DNA of 64,000 nt from Mangrovihabitans endophyticus (GCF_014646155.1 NZ_BMMX01000002.1:124001-188000); one strand, 5' to 3'; shown: positions 53,583-63,061, counted from the stretch's first letter. A program made the numbers and translations. The notes: generated by a model not told the origin, from the letters alone.

Positions 53583-53903
53583 TCAGAGCCGGGCCGCTGG
53601 AATTTCGTTTTGCACCTGACCGAGGTTGGCATCCACGGTGCGCTCGGTGTCGACATAGTTGTGTGCGTTGTGCCGAAGACCGACCGCGATCTCGGTCAAC
53701 GCGTGATGCAGGTGCCGCCCGCAGCGGTCGAAGTCGTCCATCAGATGATGGAAACGCGTTGCGGATACCCCGTGCCACTTCTGCTGGATTTCGATGACGT
53801 AGCGTTTCAAGTGCGCCAGGTCCATCTCGATGTCCGAAGCAGTGGCATTCGTGTGCTGAGCGGCTCCGTAGAGCTCTTCCGGCGTTACCGCGATCGGCCA
53901 CAT
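53583..53903 (-). CDS. WXG100-family protein
   Basis: A 106-residue protein with the classic hairpin: helix ASDIEMDLAHLKRYVIEIQQ, turn Trp43-His44-Gly45 and helix ATRFHHLMDDFDRCGRHLHHAL. No signal peptide is present, as expected for T7SS substrates. The ATG at 53903 has GGAGGGGG nine bases upstream. It follows the repeat protein by 96 bases and precedes a second small WXG100 gene, so the pair may form a heterodimer, or each may pair with the WXG-like C-terminus of the repeat protein. Confidence 0.92.
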   Translation of the reverse strand: MWPIAVTPEELYGAAQHTNATASDIEMDLAHLKRYVIEIQQKWHGVSATRFHHLMDDFDRCGRHLHHALTEIAVGLRHNAHNYVDTERTVDANLGQVQNEIPAARL

Positions 53904-53999
53904 GGCCCATCCCCCTCCCTCAGTTGCCCGTACCGTTAGGCTTGCAGCAATCCGGCGCCCCGGCCAGTGAACAATTTGGGGACGGTGTCCGCCGGCGGA

Positions 54000-56900
54000 C
54001 TACACCTGGACGGACTTTTTTGGGGACACGGGCGATCCGTCTCCCCCTATCCTCTGCGCCTGTTCCCGGAGTTTCCCGAGGTTGACGTCGATGCCCGCGA
54101 TGCCCTTGAGCGTGCCGCCCTCGGCGGCGAGGTAGTTGTCGTACGACTTACGCATGCTGTCGACCGACCGGTCGAGCACCTCGATCAGGTCGGCCGCCGT
54201 CGAATTGAACCGCCGGGCGACTTCTTCGAAGTTGTGGCCAGCGGGACTGTTCCAGTTCCGCATGATGGCGTTCAGGTGATCTTTGAGGGTTGCTACGCAT
54301 TGCCGGATATGCTCCCTCTCCTTGCCGACTTTGTGCGTGGCTTCGAGCAGCTTGGGGATCTCGACGGCGTACTGGATGGTCTTGCCGCCGGCGATCTGAG
54401 CGATGGGATGCCCCTGGCGATCGGTCACCAGGATGGTGGTCTTCCCCGACTTCGAGGTATAGAAATAGGCGATCTGGCCATGGTCGTACCTGATGGTTAC
54501 AGTCCTGTCACCACCGTTGATGCGACCGTGCGTCGGCCTTCCCTTGTCGTCGAATTTGTCGTACGTCCAGCCGTGGCTTCGCATGCGGACGACGTCACCT
54601 TTGCCGTTCCGGACCACGGTGACACCGCCGCCATAATGCCAGACGCTGCCGCCGCCAGGCCGGTAGTCGATGGTGATGGTGCGCGATGGATCACCGGTAC
54701 GAAAGCCGCTGACCGGACGCCCCTGGCCGTCGAAATCCGTGTATGTCCAGCCGCCCGAGACCAGCCTCAGCGGGTTGCCGTCGGCGTCCTTGGTGAGAAT
54801 CGTCTTCTGGTCACCGTCAACGACGGTCCATATGCTGCCGCCGTCGCCGGTGTACCGTACGGAAACGGTCTGCTGGTCGTCGGAAGTCTTGAAACCGGAA
54901 ACGGGCCGGCCGTGATCGTCGAACCGGTCGAACGTCCAGCCGTCGGCTACCATGCGAGTGACGTCACCGTGCGCGTTCTTTGTAACAACGGTGTCCGGTC
55001 CGGATCCCTCGTGATAGGTCCAGGTGCTGGTCCCGCCGCCGTGATAGGCGATGTCCACCGGGGTCGGGCCGCCCTTGCCGGGAACACTGCCGTGCGTCGG
55101 CTTCCCCTCCGCATTGAAGCGATCGAACACCGTCCCGTCCGGCAGCTTCTCCCGCACCACATCATCACCATGGCGGGTGATCACGGTCTGCTTCCCGTGA
55201 TCGTGATACGTCCACACGCTGGTGTCGTGCCGATAGGCGACATCAACCTCAGAGGCGCCGCCCTTACCCGGCACACTCCCATGCGTCGGCTTCCCGTCGG
55301 CATTGAAACGGTCAAACACCGTCCCGTCCGGCAACTTCTCCCGCACAACATCATCACCATGGCGGGTGATCACGGTCTGCTTACCGCCGTGGTGGTACGT
55401 CCACGTCGACTCGCCATCACCGTGATAGGCGATGTCCACCGCGGACGGACCACCCTTACCCGGCACACTCCCATGCGTCGGCTTCCCCTCCGCATTGAAG
55501 CGATCGAACACCGTCCCGTCCGGCAACTTCTCCCGCACCACATCATCACCGTGCCGGGTGATCACCGTCTGCTTACCACCATGGTGATAAGTCCAGGTGC
55601 TCTCACCGTCCCCGTGGTGCGCGATGTCTACCGCGCTAGGACCGTGCTTGCCGGGAACACTGCCGTGCGTCGGCTTCCCGTCAGCATTGAAACGGTCAAA
55701 CACCGTCCCGTCCGGCAACTTCTCCCGCACCACATGATCCCCGTGCCGCGTGATCACGGTCTGCTTACCACCATGGTGATACGTCCAGGTGGACTCACCG
55801 TCCCCGTGGTGCGCGATGTCCACCGCCGACGGGCCACCCTTACCCGGCACACTGCCGTGCGTCGGCTTACCGTCAGCATTGAAACGGTCGAACACCGTCC
55901 CGTCCGGCAACTCCTCCCGCGCCACATGATCACCATGGCGCTTAATGACGGTCTGCTTACCGTGATCGTGATACGTCCAGGTGCTCTCACCGTCCCCGTG
56001 GTACGCGATGTCTACCGCGCTCGGACCGCCCTTGCCGGGAACACTCCCGTGCGTCGGCTTCCCGTCGGCATTGAAGCGATCGAACACCGTCCCGTCCGGC
56101 AACTCCTCCCGCACCACATGATCACCATGGCGGGTGACCACGGTCTGCTTACCGTGATCGTGATACGTCCACACGCTGGTGTCGTGCCGATAGGCGACAT
56201 CAACCTCAGAGGCACCGCCCTTACCCGGCACACTCCCATGCGTCGGCTTACCGTCAGCATTGAAACGATCGAACACCGTCCCGTCCGGCAACTTCTCCCG
56301 CACCACATGATCACCATGGCGGGTGATCACCGTCTGCCGGCCGTGATCGTGATACGTCCACGTCGACTCGCCATTGCCGTGATAGGCGATGTCTACCGCG
56401 CTCGGACCGTGCTTGCCGGGAACGCTGCCGTGCGTCGGCTGCCCCTCCGCATTGAAGTGATCGAACACCGTCCCGTCCGGCAGCTTCTCCCGCACAACGT
56501 GATCCCCGTGCCGGGTGATCACCGTTTGCTTCCCGCCGTGGTGGTACGTCCACGTCGACTCACCATGGCCGTGATAGGCGATGTCTACCGCGCTCGGACC
56601 GTGCTTGCCGGGAACACTCCCGTGCGTCGGCTTACCGTCGGCATTGAAACGATCGAACACCGTACCGTCCGGCAACTTCTCCCGCACCACATGATCACCA
56701 TGGCGGGTGATCACCGTTTGCCGGCCGTGATCGTGATACGTCCACGTCGACTCACCATGGCCGTGATACGCGATGTCCACCGCCGACGGGCCGCCCTTAC
56801 CCGGCACACTGCCGTGCGTCGGCTTCCCGTCGGCATTGAAGTGATCGAACACCGTCCCGTCGGGCAGCTTCTCCCGCACAACGTGATCCCCGTGCCGGGT

Positions 56901-59594
56901 GATCACCGTCTGCTCACCACCATGGTGATACGTCCACGTCGACTCACCATTGCCGTGATACGCGACGTCCACCGCCGACGGGCCACCCTTACCCGGCACA
57001 CTGCCGTGCGTCGGCTTACCGTCAGCGTTGAAACGGTCAAAGACAGTGCCGTCCGGCAACTTCTCCCGCACCACATGATCCCCGTGCCGGGTGATCACCG
57101 TCTGCTCACCACCATGGTGATACGTCCACGTCGACTCACCATTGCCGTGATACGCGACGTCCACCGCCGACGGGCCACCCTTACCGGGAACACTCCCGTG
57201 CGTCGGCTTACCGTCGGCATTGAAACGATCGAACACGGTACCGTCGGGCAGCTTCTCCCGCACTACATGGTCGCCATGCCGGGTGACGACGGTCTGCTTC
57301 CCGTGATCGTGATACGTCCACACGCTGGTGTCGTGCCGATAGGCGACATCAACCTCAGAGGCACCGCCCTTACCCGGCACACTCCCATGCGTCGGCTTAC
57401 CGTCAGCATTGAAGTGATCGAACACCGTCCCGTCCGGCAACTTCTCCCGCACAACGTGATCCCCGTGCCGGGTGATCACCGTCTGCTTACCACCGTGGTG
57501 ATACGTCCACGTCGACTCACCGTCCCCGTGATACGCGATGTCCACCGCCGACGGGCCACCCTTGCCCGGCACACTCCCATGCGTCGGCTTCCCGTCGGCA
57601 TTGAAGTGATCGAACACCGTCCCGTCGGGCAGCTTCTCCCGCACCACATGATCACCATGCCGCGTGATCACCGTCTGCTTCCCGCCGTGGTGGTACGTCC
57701 ACGTCGACTCGCCATGGCCGTGATAGGCGATGTCTACCGCGCTCGGACCATGCTTGCCGGGAACACTGCCGTGCGTCGGCTTACCGTCGGCATTGAAGCG
57801 ATCGAACACCGTCCCGTCGGGCAGCTTCTCCCGCACCACATGATCCCCGTGCCGGGTGATCACCGTTTGCCGGCCGTGATCGTGATACGTCCACGTCGAC
57901 TCGCCATTGCCGTGATAGGCGATATCCACCGCGCTCGGACCATGCTTGCCGGGAACACTGCCGTGCGTCGGCTTACCGTCAGCATTGAAGTGATCGAACA
58001 CCGTCCCGTCCGGCAACTTCTCCCGCACCACATGATCCCCGTGCCGGGTGATCACCGTCTGCTTCCCGCCGTGGTGGTACGTCCACGTCGACTCACCATG
58101 GCCGTGATACGCGATGTCCACCGCCGACGGACCACCCTTACCCGGCACGCTGCCGTGCGTCGGCTTCCCGTCGGCATTGAAGCGATCGAACACCGTCCCG
58201 TCCGGCAGTTTCTCCCGCACCACATGATCCCCGTGCCGGGTGATCACCGTCTGCTTACCACCATGGTGATAAGTCCAGGTGCTCTCACCGTCCCCGTGGT
58301 AGGCGATGTCCACCGCGCTCGGACCGTGCTTGCCGGGAACACTGCCGTGCGTCGGCTTCCCGTCGGCATTGAAGCGATCGAACACCGTCCCGTCCGGCAA
58401 CTTCTCCCGCACCACATGATCACCATGCCGCGTGATCACCGTCTGCCGGCCGTGATCGTGATACGTCCACGTCGACTCACCATCACCGTGATAGGCGATA
58501 TCCACCGCGCTCGGACCGTGCTTACCGGGAACACTGCCGTGCGTCGGCTTACCGTCGGCATTGAAACGGTCAAAGACGGTGCCGTCCGGCAACTCCTCCC
58601 GCACAACGTGATCACCATGGCGCGTAATGACGGTCTGCTTACCGCCGTGGTGGTACGTCCACGTCGACTCACCATGGCCGTGATACGCGATATCCACCGC
58701 GCTCGGACCGCCCTTGCCCGGCACACTCCCGTGCGTCGGCTTCCCATCGGCATTGAAGTGATCGAACACCGTCCCGTCCGGCAACTTCTCCCGCACCACA
58801 TGATCACCATGCCGCGTGATCACCGTCTGCTCACCACCATGGTGATACGTCCACGTCGACTCACCGTCCCCGTGGTACGCGATATCCACCGCCGACGGAC
58901 CACCCTTACCGGGAACGCTGCCATGCGTCGGCTTCCCGTCGGCATTGAAACGGTCGAACACGGTACCGTCGGGCAGCTTCTCCCGCACCACATGATCGCC
59001 ATGCCGGGTGATCACGGTCTGCTTCCCGTGATCGTGATACGTCCAGGTGCTCTCACCGTCCCCGTGATACGCGATATCCACCGCCGACGGACCGCCCTTA
59101 CCCGGCACACTCCCATGCGTCGGCTTACCGTCCGCGTTGAAACGGTCAAAGACAGTGCCGTCGGGCAGCTTCTCCCGCACCACATGATCCCCATGCCGGG
59201 TGACGACGGTCTGCTTCCCGTGATCGTGATACGTCCACGTCGACTCACCATCACCGTGATAGGCGATATCCACCGCCGACGGACCACCCTTACCCGGCAC
59301 ACTCCCATGCGTCGGCTTCCCCTCCGCATCGAAGCGATCGAACACCGTCCCGTCGGGCAACTCCTCCCGCGTGACCGTGCCGTCCGCGTTGCGGACCACG
59401 GTGACGCCGTCGTTCGAGACCTGCGTCGTCGCGGCTTCGTCTCGTCCGTGCACGGTGCGGTGCATCTCCGTGCTGACCGGTCCGACGTACGGCGTTGGCG
59501 AAGCCGCGGCCGACCTGGTCGCCTCGTCGGGGAGTACGGCCAACGCGGGCGTGGCGCCGTCGACGGGCTTTGCGGTAGGTGCTGGTTCCGGCAC
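54000..59594 (-). CDS. 1864-residue protein: 22 near-identical 64-residue repeats plus C-terminal WXG-like domain
   Basis: The most likely start is GTG at 59594, with GAGGAG seven bases upstream; ATG at 59771 is a longer alternative with no such site. After about 95 Pro/Ala/Thr-rich residues the protein has 22 units of 63-64 residues, each with the order AVDIAYHG, STWTYH, QTVITRHGDHVVRE, LPDGTVFD and GKPTHGSVP. These are beta-strand-like with a fixed DGTVFD turn and are distantly reminiscent of RHS repeats. Four further diverged units follow (ending near residue 1755). The last ~110 residues are helical with a WXG-like turn (Trp1781 in NWNSPAGHNFEEV) and long flanking helices. There is no signal peptide. 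In this position, next to two WXG100 genes, a T7SS-exported surface or adhesive rod is the best guess. Confidence 0.82.
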   Translation of the reverse strand: MPEPAPTAKPVDGATPALAVLPDEATRSAAASPTPYVGPVSTEMHRTVHGRDEAATTQVSNDGVTVVRNADGTVTREELPDGTVFDRFDAEGKPTHGSVPGKGGPSAVDIAYHGDGESTWTYHDHGKQTVVTRHGDHVVREKLPDGTVFDRFNADGKPTHGSVPGKGGPSAVDIAYHGDGESTWTYHDHGKQTVITRHGDHVVREKLPDGTVFDRFNADGKPTHGSVPGKGGPSAVDIAYHGDGESTWTYHHGGEQTVITRHGDHVVREKLPDGTVFDHFNADGKPTHGSVPGKGGPSAVDIAYHGHGESTWTYHHGGKQTVITRHGDHVVREELPDGTVFDRFNADGKPTHGSVPGKHGPSAVDIAYHGDGESTWTYHDHGRQTVITRHGDHVVREKLPDGTVFDRFNADGKPTHGSVPGKHGPSAVDIAYHGDGESTWTYHHGGKQTVITRHGDHVVREKLPDGTVFDRFNADGKPTHGSVPGKGGPSAVDIAYHGHGESTWTYHHGGKQTVITRHGDHVVREKLPDGTVFDHFNADGKPTHGSVPGKHGPSAVDIAYHGNGESTWTYHDHGRQTVITRHGDHVVREKLPDGTVFDRFNADGKPTHGSVPGKHGPSAVDIAYHGHGESTWTYHHGGKQTVITRHGDHVVREKLPDGTVFDHFNADGKPTHGSVPGKGGPSAVDIAYHGDGESTWTYHHGGKQTVITRHGDHVVREKLPDGTVFDHFNADGKPTHGSVPGKGGASEVDVAYRHDTSVWTYHDHGKQTVVTRHGDHVVREKLPDGTVFDRFNADGKPTHGSVPGKGGPSAVDVAYHGNGESTWTYHHGGEQTVITRHGDHVVREKLPDGTVFDRFNADGKPTHGSVPGKGGPSAVDVAYHGNGESTWTYHHGGEQTVITRHGDHVVREKLPDGTVFDHFNADGKPTHGSVPGKGGPSAVDIAYHGHGESTWTYHDHGRQTVITRHGDHVVREKLPDGTVFDRFNADGKPTHGSVPGKHGPSAVDIAYHGHGESTWTYHHGGKQTVITRHGDHVVREKLPDGTVFDHFNAEGQPTHGSVPGKHGPSAVDIAYHGNGESTWTYHDHGRQTVITRHGDHVVREKLPDGTVFDRFNADGKPTHGSVPGKGGASEVDVAYRHDTSVWTYHDHGKQTVVTRHGDHVVREELPDGTVFDRFNADGKPTHGSVPGKGGPSAVDIAYHGDGESTWTYHDHGKQTVIKRHGDHVAREELPDGTVFDRFNADGKPTHGSVPGKGGPSAVDIAHHGDGESTWTYHHGGKQTVITRHGDHVVREKLPDGTVFDRFNADGKPTHGSVPGKHGPSAVDIAHHGDGESTWTYHHGGKQTVITRHGDDVVREKLPDGTVFDRFNAEGKPTHGSVPGKGGPSAVDIAYHGDGESTWTYHHGGKQTVITRHGDDVVREKLPDGTVFDRFNADGKPTHGSVPGKGGASEVDVAYRHDTSVWTYHDHGKQTVITRHGDDVVREKLPDGTVFDRFNAEGKPTHGSVPGKGGPTPVDIAYHGGGTSTWTYHEGSGPDTVVTKNAHGDVTRMVADGWTFDRFDDHGRPVSGFKTSDDQQTVSVRYTGDGGSIWTVVDGDQKTILTKDADGNPLRLVSGGWTYTDFDGQGRPVSGFRTGDPSRTITIDYRPGGGSVWHYGGGVTVVRNGKGDVVRMRSHGWTYDKFDDKGRPTHGRINGGDRTVTIRYDHGQIAYFYTSKSGKTTILVTDRQGHPIAQIAGGKTIQYAVEIPKLLEATHKVGKEREHIRQCVATLKDHLNAIMRNWNSPAGHNFEEVARRFNSTAADLIEVLDRSVDSMRKSYDNYLAAEGGTLKGIAGIDVNLGKLREQAQRIGGDGSPVSPKKSVQV
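55080..59294 (-). repeat. 22 tandem 192/189-base coding repeats
   Basis: Nineteen units of 192 bases and three of 189 bases (units 11, 17 and 22, which share a different SVWTYH segment) fill exactly 4215 bases. Units differ by only a few bases and recur in a few subtypes (for example HHGGKQ versus HDHGRQ, and GKHG versus GKGG) in mixed order, which points to gene conversion and unequal crossing-over. Four diverged units continue from 55079 to about 54330. Copy number is likely variable and prone to misassembly. Confidence 0.95.
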
Positions 59595-59802
59595 GATGCG
59601 CTCCTCGATAGGCGGACTGGCGCTATTCGAGGCTAGGAATCCACCCAGCCGTACAGGCAATCCCTCATAACGAGGCCCGAAAGGGCATCCGGTGGGGACG
59701 TCGGTGACGCCCTTTTGTATTTCCCGCGCCGTCGTTGAACGGGGTCTGCCTGCCAGCCGTTCGAAGGGCATGCATCCCGGAGTGGGAGCTCAAGGAGGCC
59801 TC
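59595..59802. promoter_or_regulatory. Divergent region between the repeat protein and the LuxR-type regulator
   Basis: This 208-base gap is less GC-rich than its surroundings between about 59620 and 59720, consistent with promoters for both genes. It contains an inverted repeat AAAGGGC (59680-59686) with GCCCTTT (59709-59715), which could be an operator or a small hairpin. If the repeat protein begins at 59771, part of this region would be coding instead. Confidence 0.4.
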
Positions 59803-60420
59803 ATGCACAGCGTTGCGATCGTCGGCAGTCAGCCCATTTCCCGGGTCGGTTACGAGGGCCTGGTGTCCACCGGTTCCGGCATGCGAGTGGTCGCGACGGT
59901 GTCCTCCCTCGCAGAGCTGCCCCGCGCGGAGAGGCGGTACGACGTTCTGGTGCTCGACGTGCCGCAGATGGACAACGCCGCGGTGAAGGCGGTCGGCCGG
60001 GCTGCTGCCGTGGGCCGGCCGTTGGTCTGCTCAAGCTGGAACGACTCGCCCGGCCTAGTGGCCACAGTTCGAGCGGGCGCGCAGGGTTGCGTGAGCCGCT
60101 TCGCCGACCACGAGCACGTACGCGACGCTATCCGCCTGGTCGCGCAGGGCGGCTTCTACCTGTGTCCGCGCCTGTTCGGTGCCTTCCAGGCGGAAATGCT
60201 GGCGCGGACCGAGGAGGACCAGGCGGAACTGGCGCCCCGAGAAGTGGAGACGCTGCGGTGGATCGCGTCGGGTCTGACACACGGTCAAATCGCCAAGCGG
60301 ATGGGGCTGTCCACGGCGACCGTCAACACGTACGCCAAACGGATCCGCACGAAGCTGAACGTCGGCAACAAGGCCGACATGACGCGGATGGCCATCGAGC
60401 TGGGCCACTTCGTGCATTGA
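59803..60420 (+). CDS. LuxR/NarL-type response regulator with atypical receiver
   Basis: A 205-residue two-domain regulator. The receiver (about 1-125) has the phosphoacceptor-like Asp52 in VLVLDVPQMD. The acidic pair that binds magnesium is replaced by Gly8-Ser9 (AIVGSQP), and the conserved Lys reads Arg99 (CVSRF). Such receivers usually work without phosphorylation or sense a ligand or partner. The C-terminal LuxR helix-turn-helix is complete (APREVETLRWIASGLTHGQIAKRMGLSTATVNTYAKRIRTKL). The ATG has AAGGAGG five bases upstream. No histidine kinase is nearby, so it is an orphan. It is divergent from the repeat-protein operon and converges on the SARP gene, making control of the repeat/WXG operon plausible. 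Confidence 0.92.
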   Translation: MHSVAIVGSQPISRVGYEGLVSTGSGMRVVATVSSLAELPRAERRYDVLVLDVPQMDNAAVKAVGRAAAVGRPLVCSSWNDSPGLVATVRAGAQGCVSRFADHEHVRDAIRLVAQGGFYLCPRLFGAFQAEMLARTEEDQAELAPREVETLRWIASGLTHGQIAKRMGLSTATVNTYAKRIRTKLNVGNKADMTRMAIELGHFVH

Positions 60421-60440
60421 GCGCATCGACCGCCCGGCGG

Positions 60441-62987
60441 TCATTCGTCGAGCGCGATGCCGTATTCCGCGAGACGGCGACGGGTGCGGGTGAGGTCGGC
60501 GTGGGCGGACAGAGACGCGTAGATGGCCCAGGCATGGGCTCCGGTCTGCGCTGCCTCGTGGGGCTTGCGGTCTGCGGCGAGGAGGACGGCGGCGTCCTCC
60601 CAGGCGGCAGCCTCCTCCACGGGACGGCCGTGCCTTCGGTCGTGGTCTGCTGCCGCCAGCGCGGGTGCGGCATCACCGGTCAGCAGTGCACGGCAACGCA
60701 AATCTGCGACGTAAGCGCGGGCCGGCGTGCCGTGCGTCCGGGCCGCCTCGGCGCAACGGGTGGCGGCGCGGTGCGCGAGCTCGTGATGGCCATTCGCAAG
60801 GGAGAGCCGCACCGCGCTGGGCAGCCACGGCAAGGCTGCCATGGCGTCGCCGAGCAGCATGTCCATGAGGACGACATGGTCATGGTCGGGGATGAAGGCA
60901 CGAGCGGCGAGGACGACGCCCCGCAATTCGTCGTCCGACGGGGGTGGTTCGTCCTCGATCGCCGCCAACAATTCTACCGCCAGTGCATGGTCCGCTCGGT
61001 GCTCCGCGATCAGCGCGGCGATGCTGTGCATGACGGCGCGGTCGAGTGCTGATGGCCGCTCCCCCGTCACGTCGTCCCAGCGCCCTCGCCAGTAGTGCTG
61101 AATGGTGACGGAAACCCGCGGGGGCATCGGCGCGCCGGTGCGGATCGCTTCCAGTGCGGCGTCACGCAGCATTCGGTCAGCTTCGCCCATCCGATCCTGG
61201 GCGCGCAGCATGGCCACCTGGAGGTGCACGGTTCCTGCATGCTCGTACGCGCCCGGTGGGTGACCCACTGCTGCCGCGCCGAGCAGCGTGGCGGCGACGG
61301 CGGGTGCGGAGCGTTCCAGAGTCTCGCGGTGCTGTTTCGCCCACTGCCGCATCCATTCGTCGGGTGCGGGCACCGCGGTAAGGAGGCCGGCGACCCGGGT
61401 CACGGAGGCGCCGATGCCGGACAACACTTCGGCGACTCGACGGCGCTCTCTTTCAGGGTTGGGGATGGCCTGGTGGAGCAGTTGGCGCTGGAGTGGGTGG
61501 ACGAAAACGAGTTGGCTGCCGGTGTCGGTCAGCACACCGGCGGAGACCGCCTCCTCGATCTCGCTGACCAGGTCGAAGGCGGAGCGTCCGGTCACTGCCA
61601 AGGCCTCGTCGGTGGTGAGCGCGTTGCCTAGCAGCACCATCTGTTGCAACGACTCTTGAGTTCCGGCGGTCAGCGCTGACAGCCGGTGCGCGAGGTCGGC
61701 CGCCACGTCGGGGGGCGGAGGGTTCACCGTCATGACGGGGCCCGGCAGGGTAGACACACGTTCCCTCAGCGTGCCCAGCCGGGCATCGGGCCGTGCGGTG
61801 GCGACGAGCAGCAGTGGTGCGCGTCTGGTCGCGGCGATCAGACGATTCCACAGGCGCAGGGTGTCCTCATCGGCTCGGTGCAGGCCTTCGATCACCAACA
61901 TGAGCGGGCCGCGACGGCAGACGGCGTGCAGGTGCTCGGCCGCTTCGTCGGGCGACTCGAAGCGCTGCCCGAACGCTCGGGTCATGAGGTGCAGCGGGAG
62001 GTGCCGGTCGGCTCCGTCGGCGGTGACCCAGGCGATTTGGCAGGCGGCGTGGGCGAACGCGGCCGTCAGCAACGCGGTGCTGCTTTCCGGGTCGCCCTCG
62101 ATCCAGGCGGCGCCACCGGTCCCCGCGGTGAGATGCTGGAGCAGTTCCCCGAGCCGCTGAGTTCCGGCGTGGTGGGCGGCCGGGACGGGTTGCGCTCGCC
62201 GGGCTTGCGCTGGCGGGGTGGGCGTGGTGACCTTGTCCGCGCCGCCTGCGGTGATGGAGCGGTACAGCTCACGCAACGCAGGTCCGGGTTCCATGCTCAG
62301 CTCGGTGGCCAGGGTGCGGCGTGCCGTGTGGAAGACCTCCAGAGCTTCCGCGGTGCGGCCTGCGCGGTGCAGCGCCAGCATCAAGAGCTCGTGCAGGGGT
62401 TCGTGCAGCGGATTGTCCCGGACGAGGGCGGCCAGATCAGCGACCAGATCACCGTCACCGACCTCCATCAGCAGACGGGCCCGCAACTCCACCGCTGCGA
62501 GCCGCCGGTCGTCCAGGTGGGCGCGTTCGGCAGTGAGGCGTTCGCTGGTCAGACCCGCGTAGGCTTCGCCGCGCCAGAGCTGGAGCGCAGCGCCGAGCCG
62601 GACCGCCGCGGCGACCGCATCCCCACCGGCGCGGAGTTCGTGAGCCTGCGCAATCATCGATTCGTACTGGAAGCTGTCCAGCTCGGATCGGTCGAGCGCG
62701 AGCGCGTACGCGGAAGCCTGTGAGAGCAGCAGGGTGCGGCCGTGCGGTGCAAGACTGCGGCGCAGACCGGACACGTAGGTGTAGACGCTGCCCGCGGCGG
62801 TGGGCGGCGGTGTCGCTCCCCAGATTCCTCTGGTCAGTTCGGCGCGTGCGACAAACCGGCCGTCGGCCGCGGTGAGCAGGGCGAAGAGGGTGCGCTGACG
62901 GGCCTGTCCCAGGTCGATCTCGCGGTCGCCAAGCCAGGCTCGGACGGGGCCGAGGACCGAAACTCGCAGCCGGTTGGGGGCCGACAA
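60441..62987 (-). CDS. SARP-family transcriptional regulator with BTAD, degenerate NTPase and TPR-like regions
   Basis: The TTG at 62987 has GGAGG six to seven bases upstream and gives 848 residues, starting exactly at the family's first strand (LRVSVLGPVRAWLGDREIDLG). An OmpR-type winged helix (about 1-90) is followed by a bacterial transcriptional activation domain (about 95-245; LDSFQYESMIAQA through LYRSITAGG). Residues about 285-560 resemble an AAA/STAND ATPase, but the P-loop reads GDPESSTAL with no Lys, so nucleotide hydrolysis is doubtful. The rest is helical and TPR-like. SARPs usually activate antibiotic or development genes through direct repeats upstream of -10 elements. It converges with the LuxR gene; a 20-base gap separates them. 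Confidence 0.9.
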   Translation of the reverse strand: MSAPNRLRVSVLGPVRAWLGDREIDLGQARQRTLFALLTAADGRFVARAELTRGIWGATPPPTAAGSVYTYVSGLRRSLAPHGRTLLLSQASAYALALDRSELDSFQYESMIAQAHELRAGGDAVAAAVRLGAALQLWRGEAYAGLTSERLTAERAHLDDRRLAAVELRARLLMEVGDGDLVADLAALVRDNPLHEPLHELLMLALHRAGRTAEALEVFHTARRTLATELSMEPGPALRELYRSITAGGADKVTTPTPPAQARRAQPVPAAHHAGTQRLGELLQHLTAGTGGAAWIEGDPESSTALLTAAFAHAACQIAWVTADGADRHLPLHLMTRAFGQRFESPDEAAEHLHAVCRRGPLMLVIEGLHRADEDTLRLWNRLIAATRRAPLLLVATARPDARLGTLRERVSTLPGPVMTVNPPPPDVAADLAHRLSALTAGTQESLQQMVLLGNALTTDEALAVTGRSAFDLVSEIEEAVSAGVLTDTGSQLVFVHPLQRQLLHQAIPNPERERRRVAEVLSGIGASVTRVAGLLTAVPAPDEWMRQWAKQHRETLERSAPAVAATLLGAAAVGHPPGAYEHAGTVHLQVAMLRAQDRMGEADRMLRDAALEAIRTGAPMPPRVSVTIQHYWRGRWDDVTGERPSALDRAVMHSIAALIAEHRADHALAVELLAAIEDEPPPSDDELRGVVLAARAFIPDHDHVVLMDMLLGDAMAALPWLPSAVRLSLANGHHELAHRAATRCAEAARTHGTPARAYVADLRCRALLTGDAAPALAAADHDRRHGRPVEEAAAWEDAAVLLAADRKPHEAAQTGAHAWAIYASLSAHADLTRTRRRLAEYGIALDE

Positions 62988-63061
62988 ACAACACCTCCGA
63001 TCGCCCGGTGGAGGCACCGCATCGGTCGCATGGCGAGTCGCGCGGAGCTCGGCAGAGCTGG

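Noticed and set aside
55080-59294. CRISPR array
   Set aside because: Repeats are 192/189 bases, contiguous without unique spacers and lie in one continuous coding frame with codon-phased units; no cas genes are nearby.
54000-59594. Classical RHS/YD polymorphic toxin
   Set aside because: The units lack the YDxxGR signature and there is no RHS core hyperconserved motif or variable C-terminal toxin; the C-terminus is a helical WXG-like domain instead.
53967-59636. 1889-codon plus-strand frame over the repeat array as a real gene
   Set aside because: The minus-strand frame has a signal-like low-complexity start, diverging terminal repeats and a WXG-like domain outside the array, plus a good ribosome binding site. 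The plus frame has no start signal or domain beyond the mirrored repeats.
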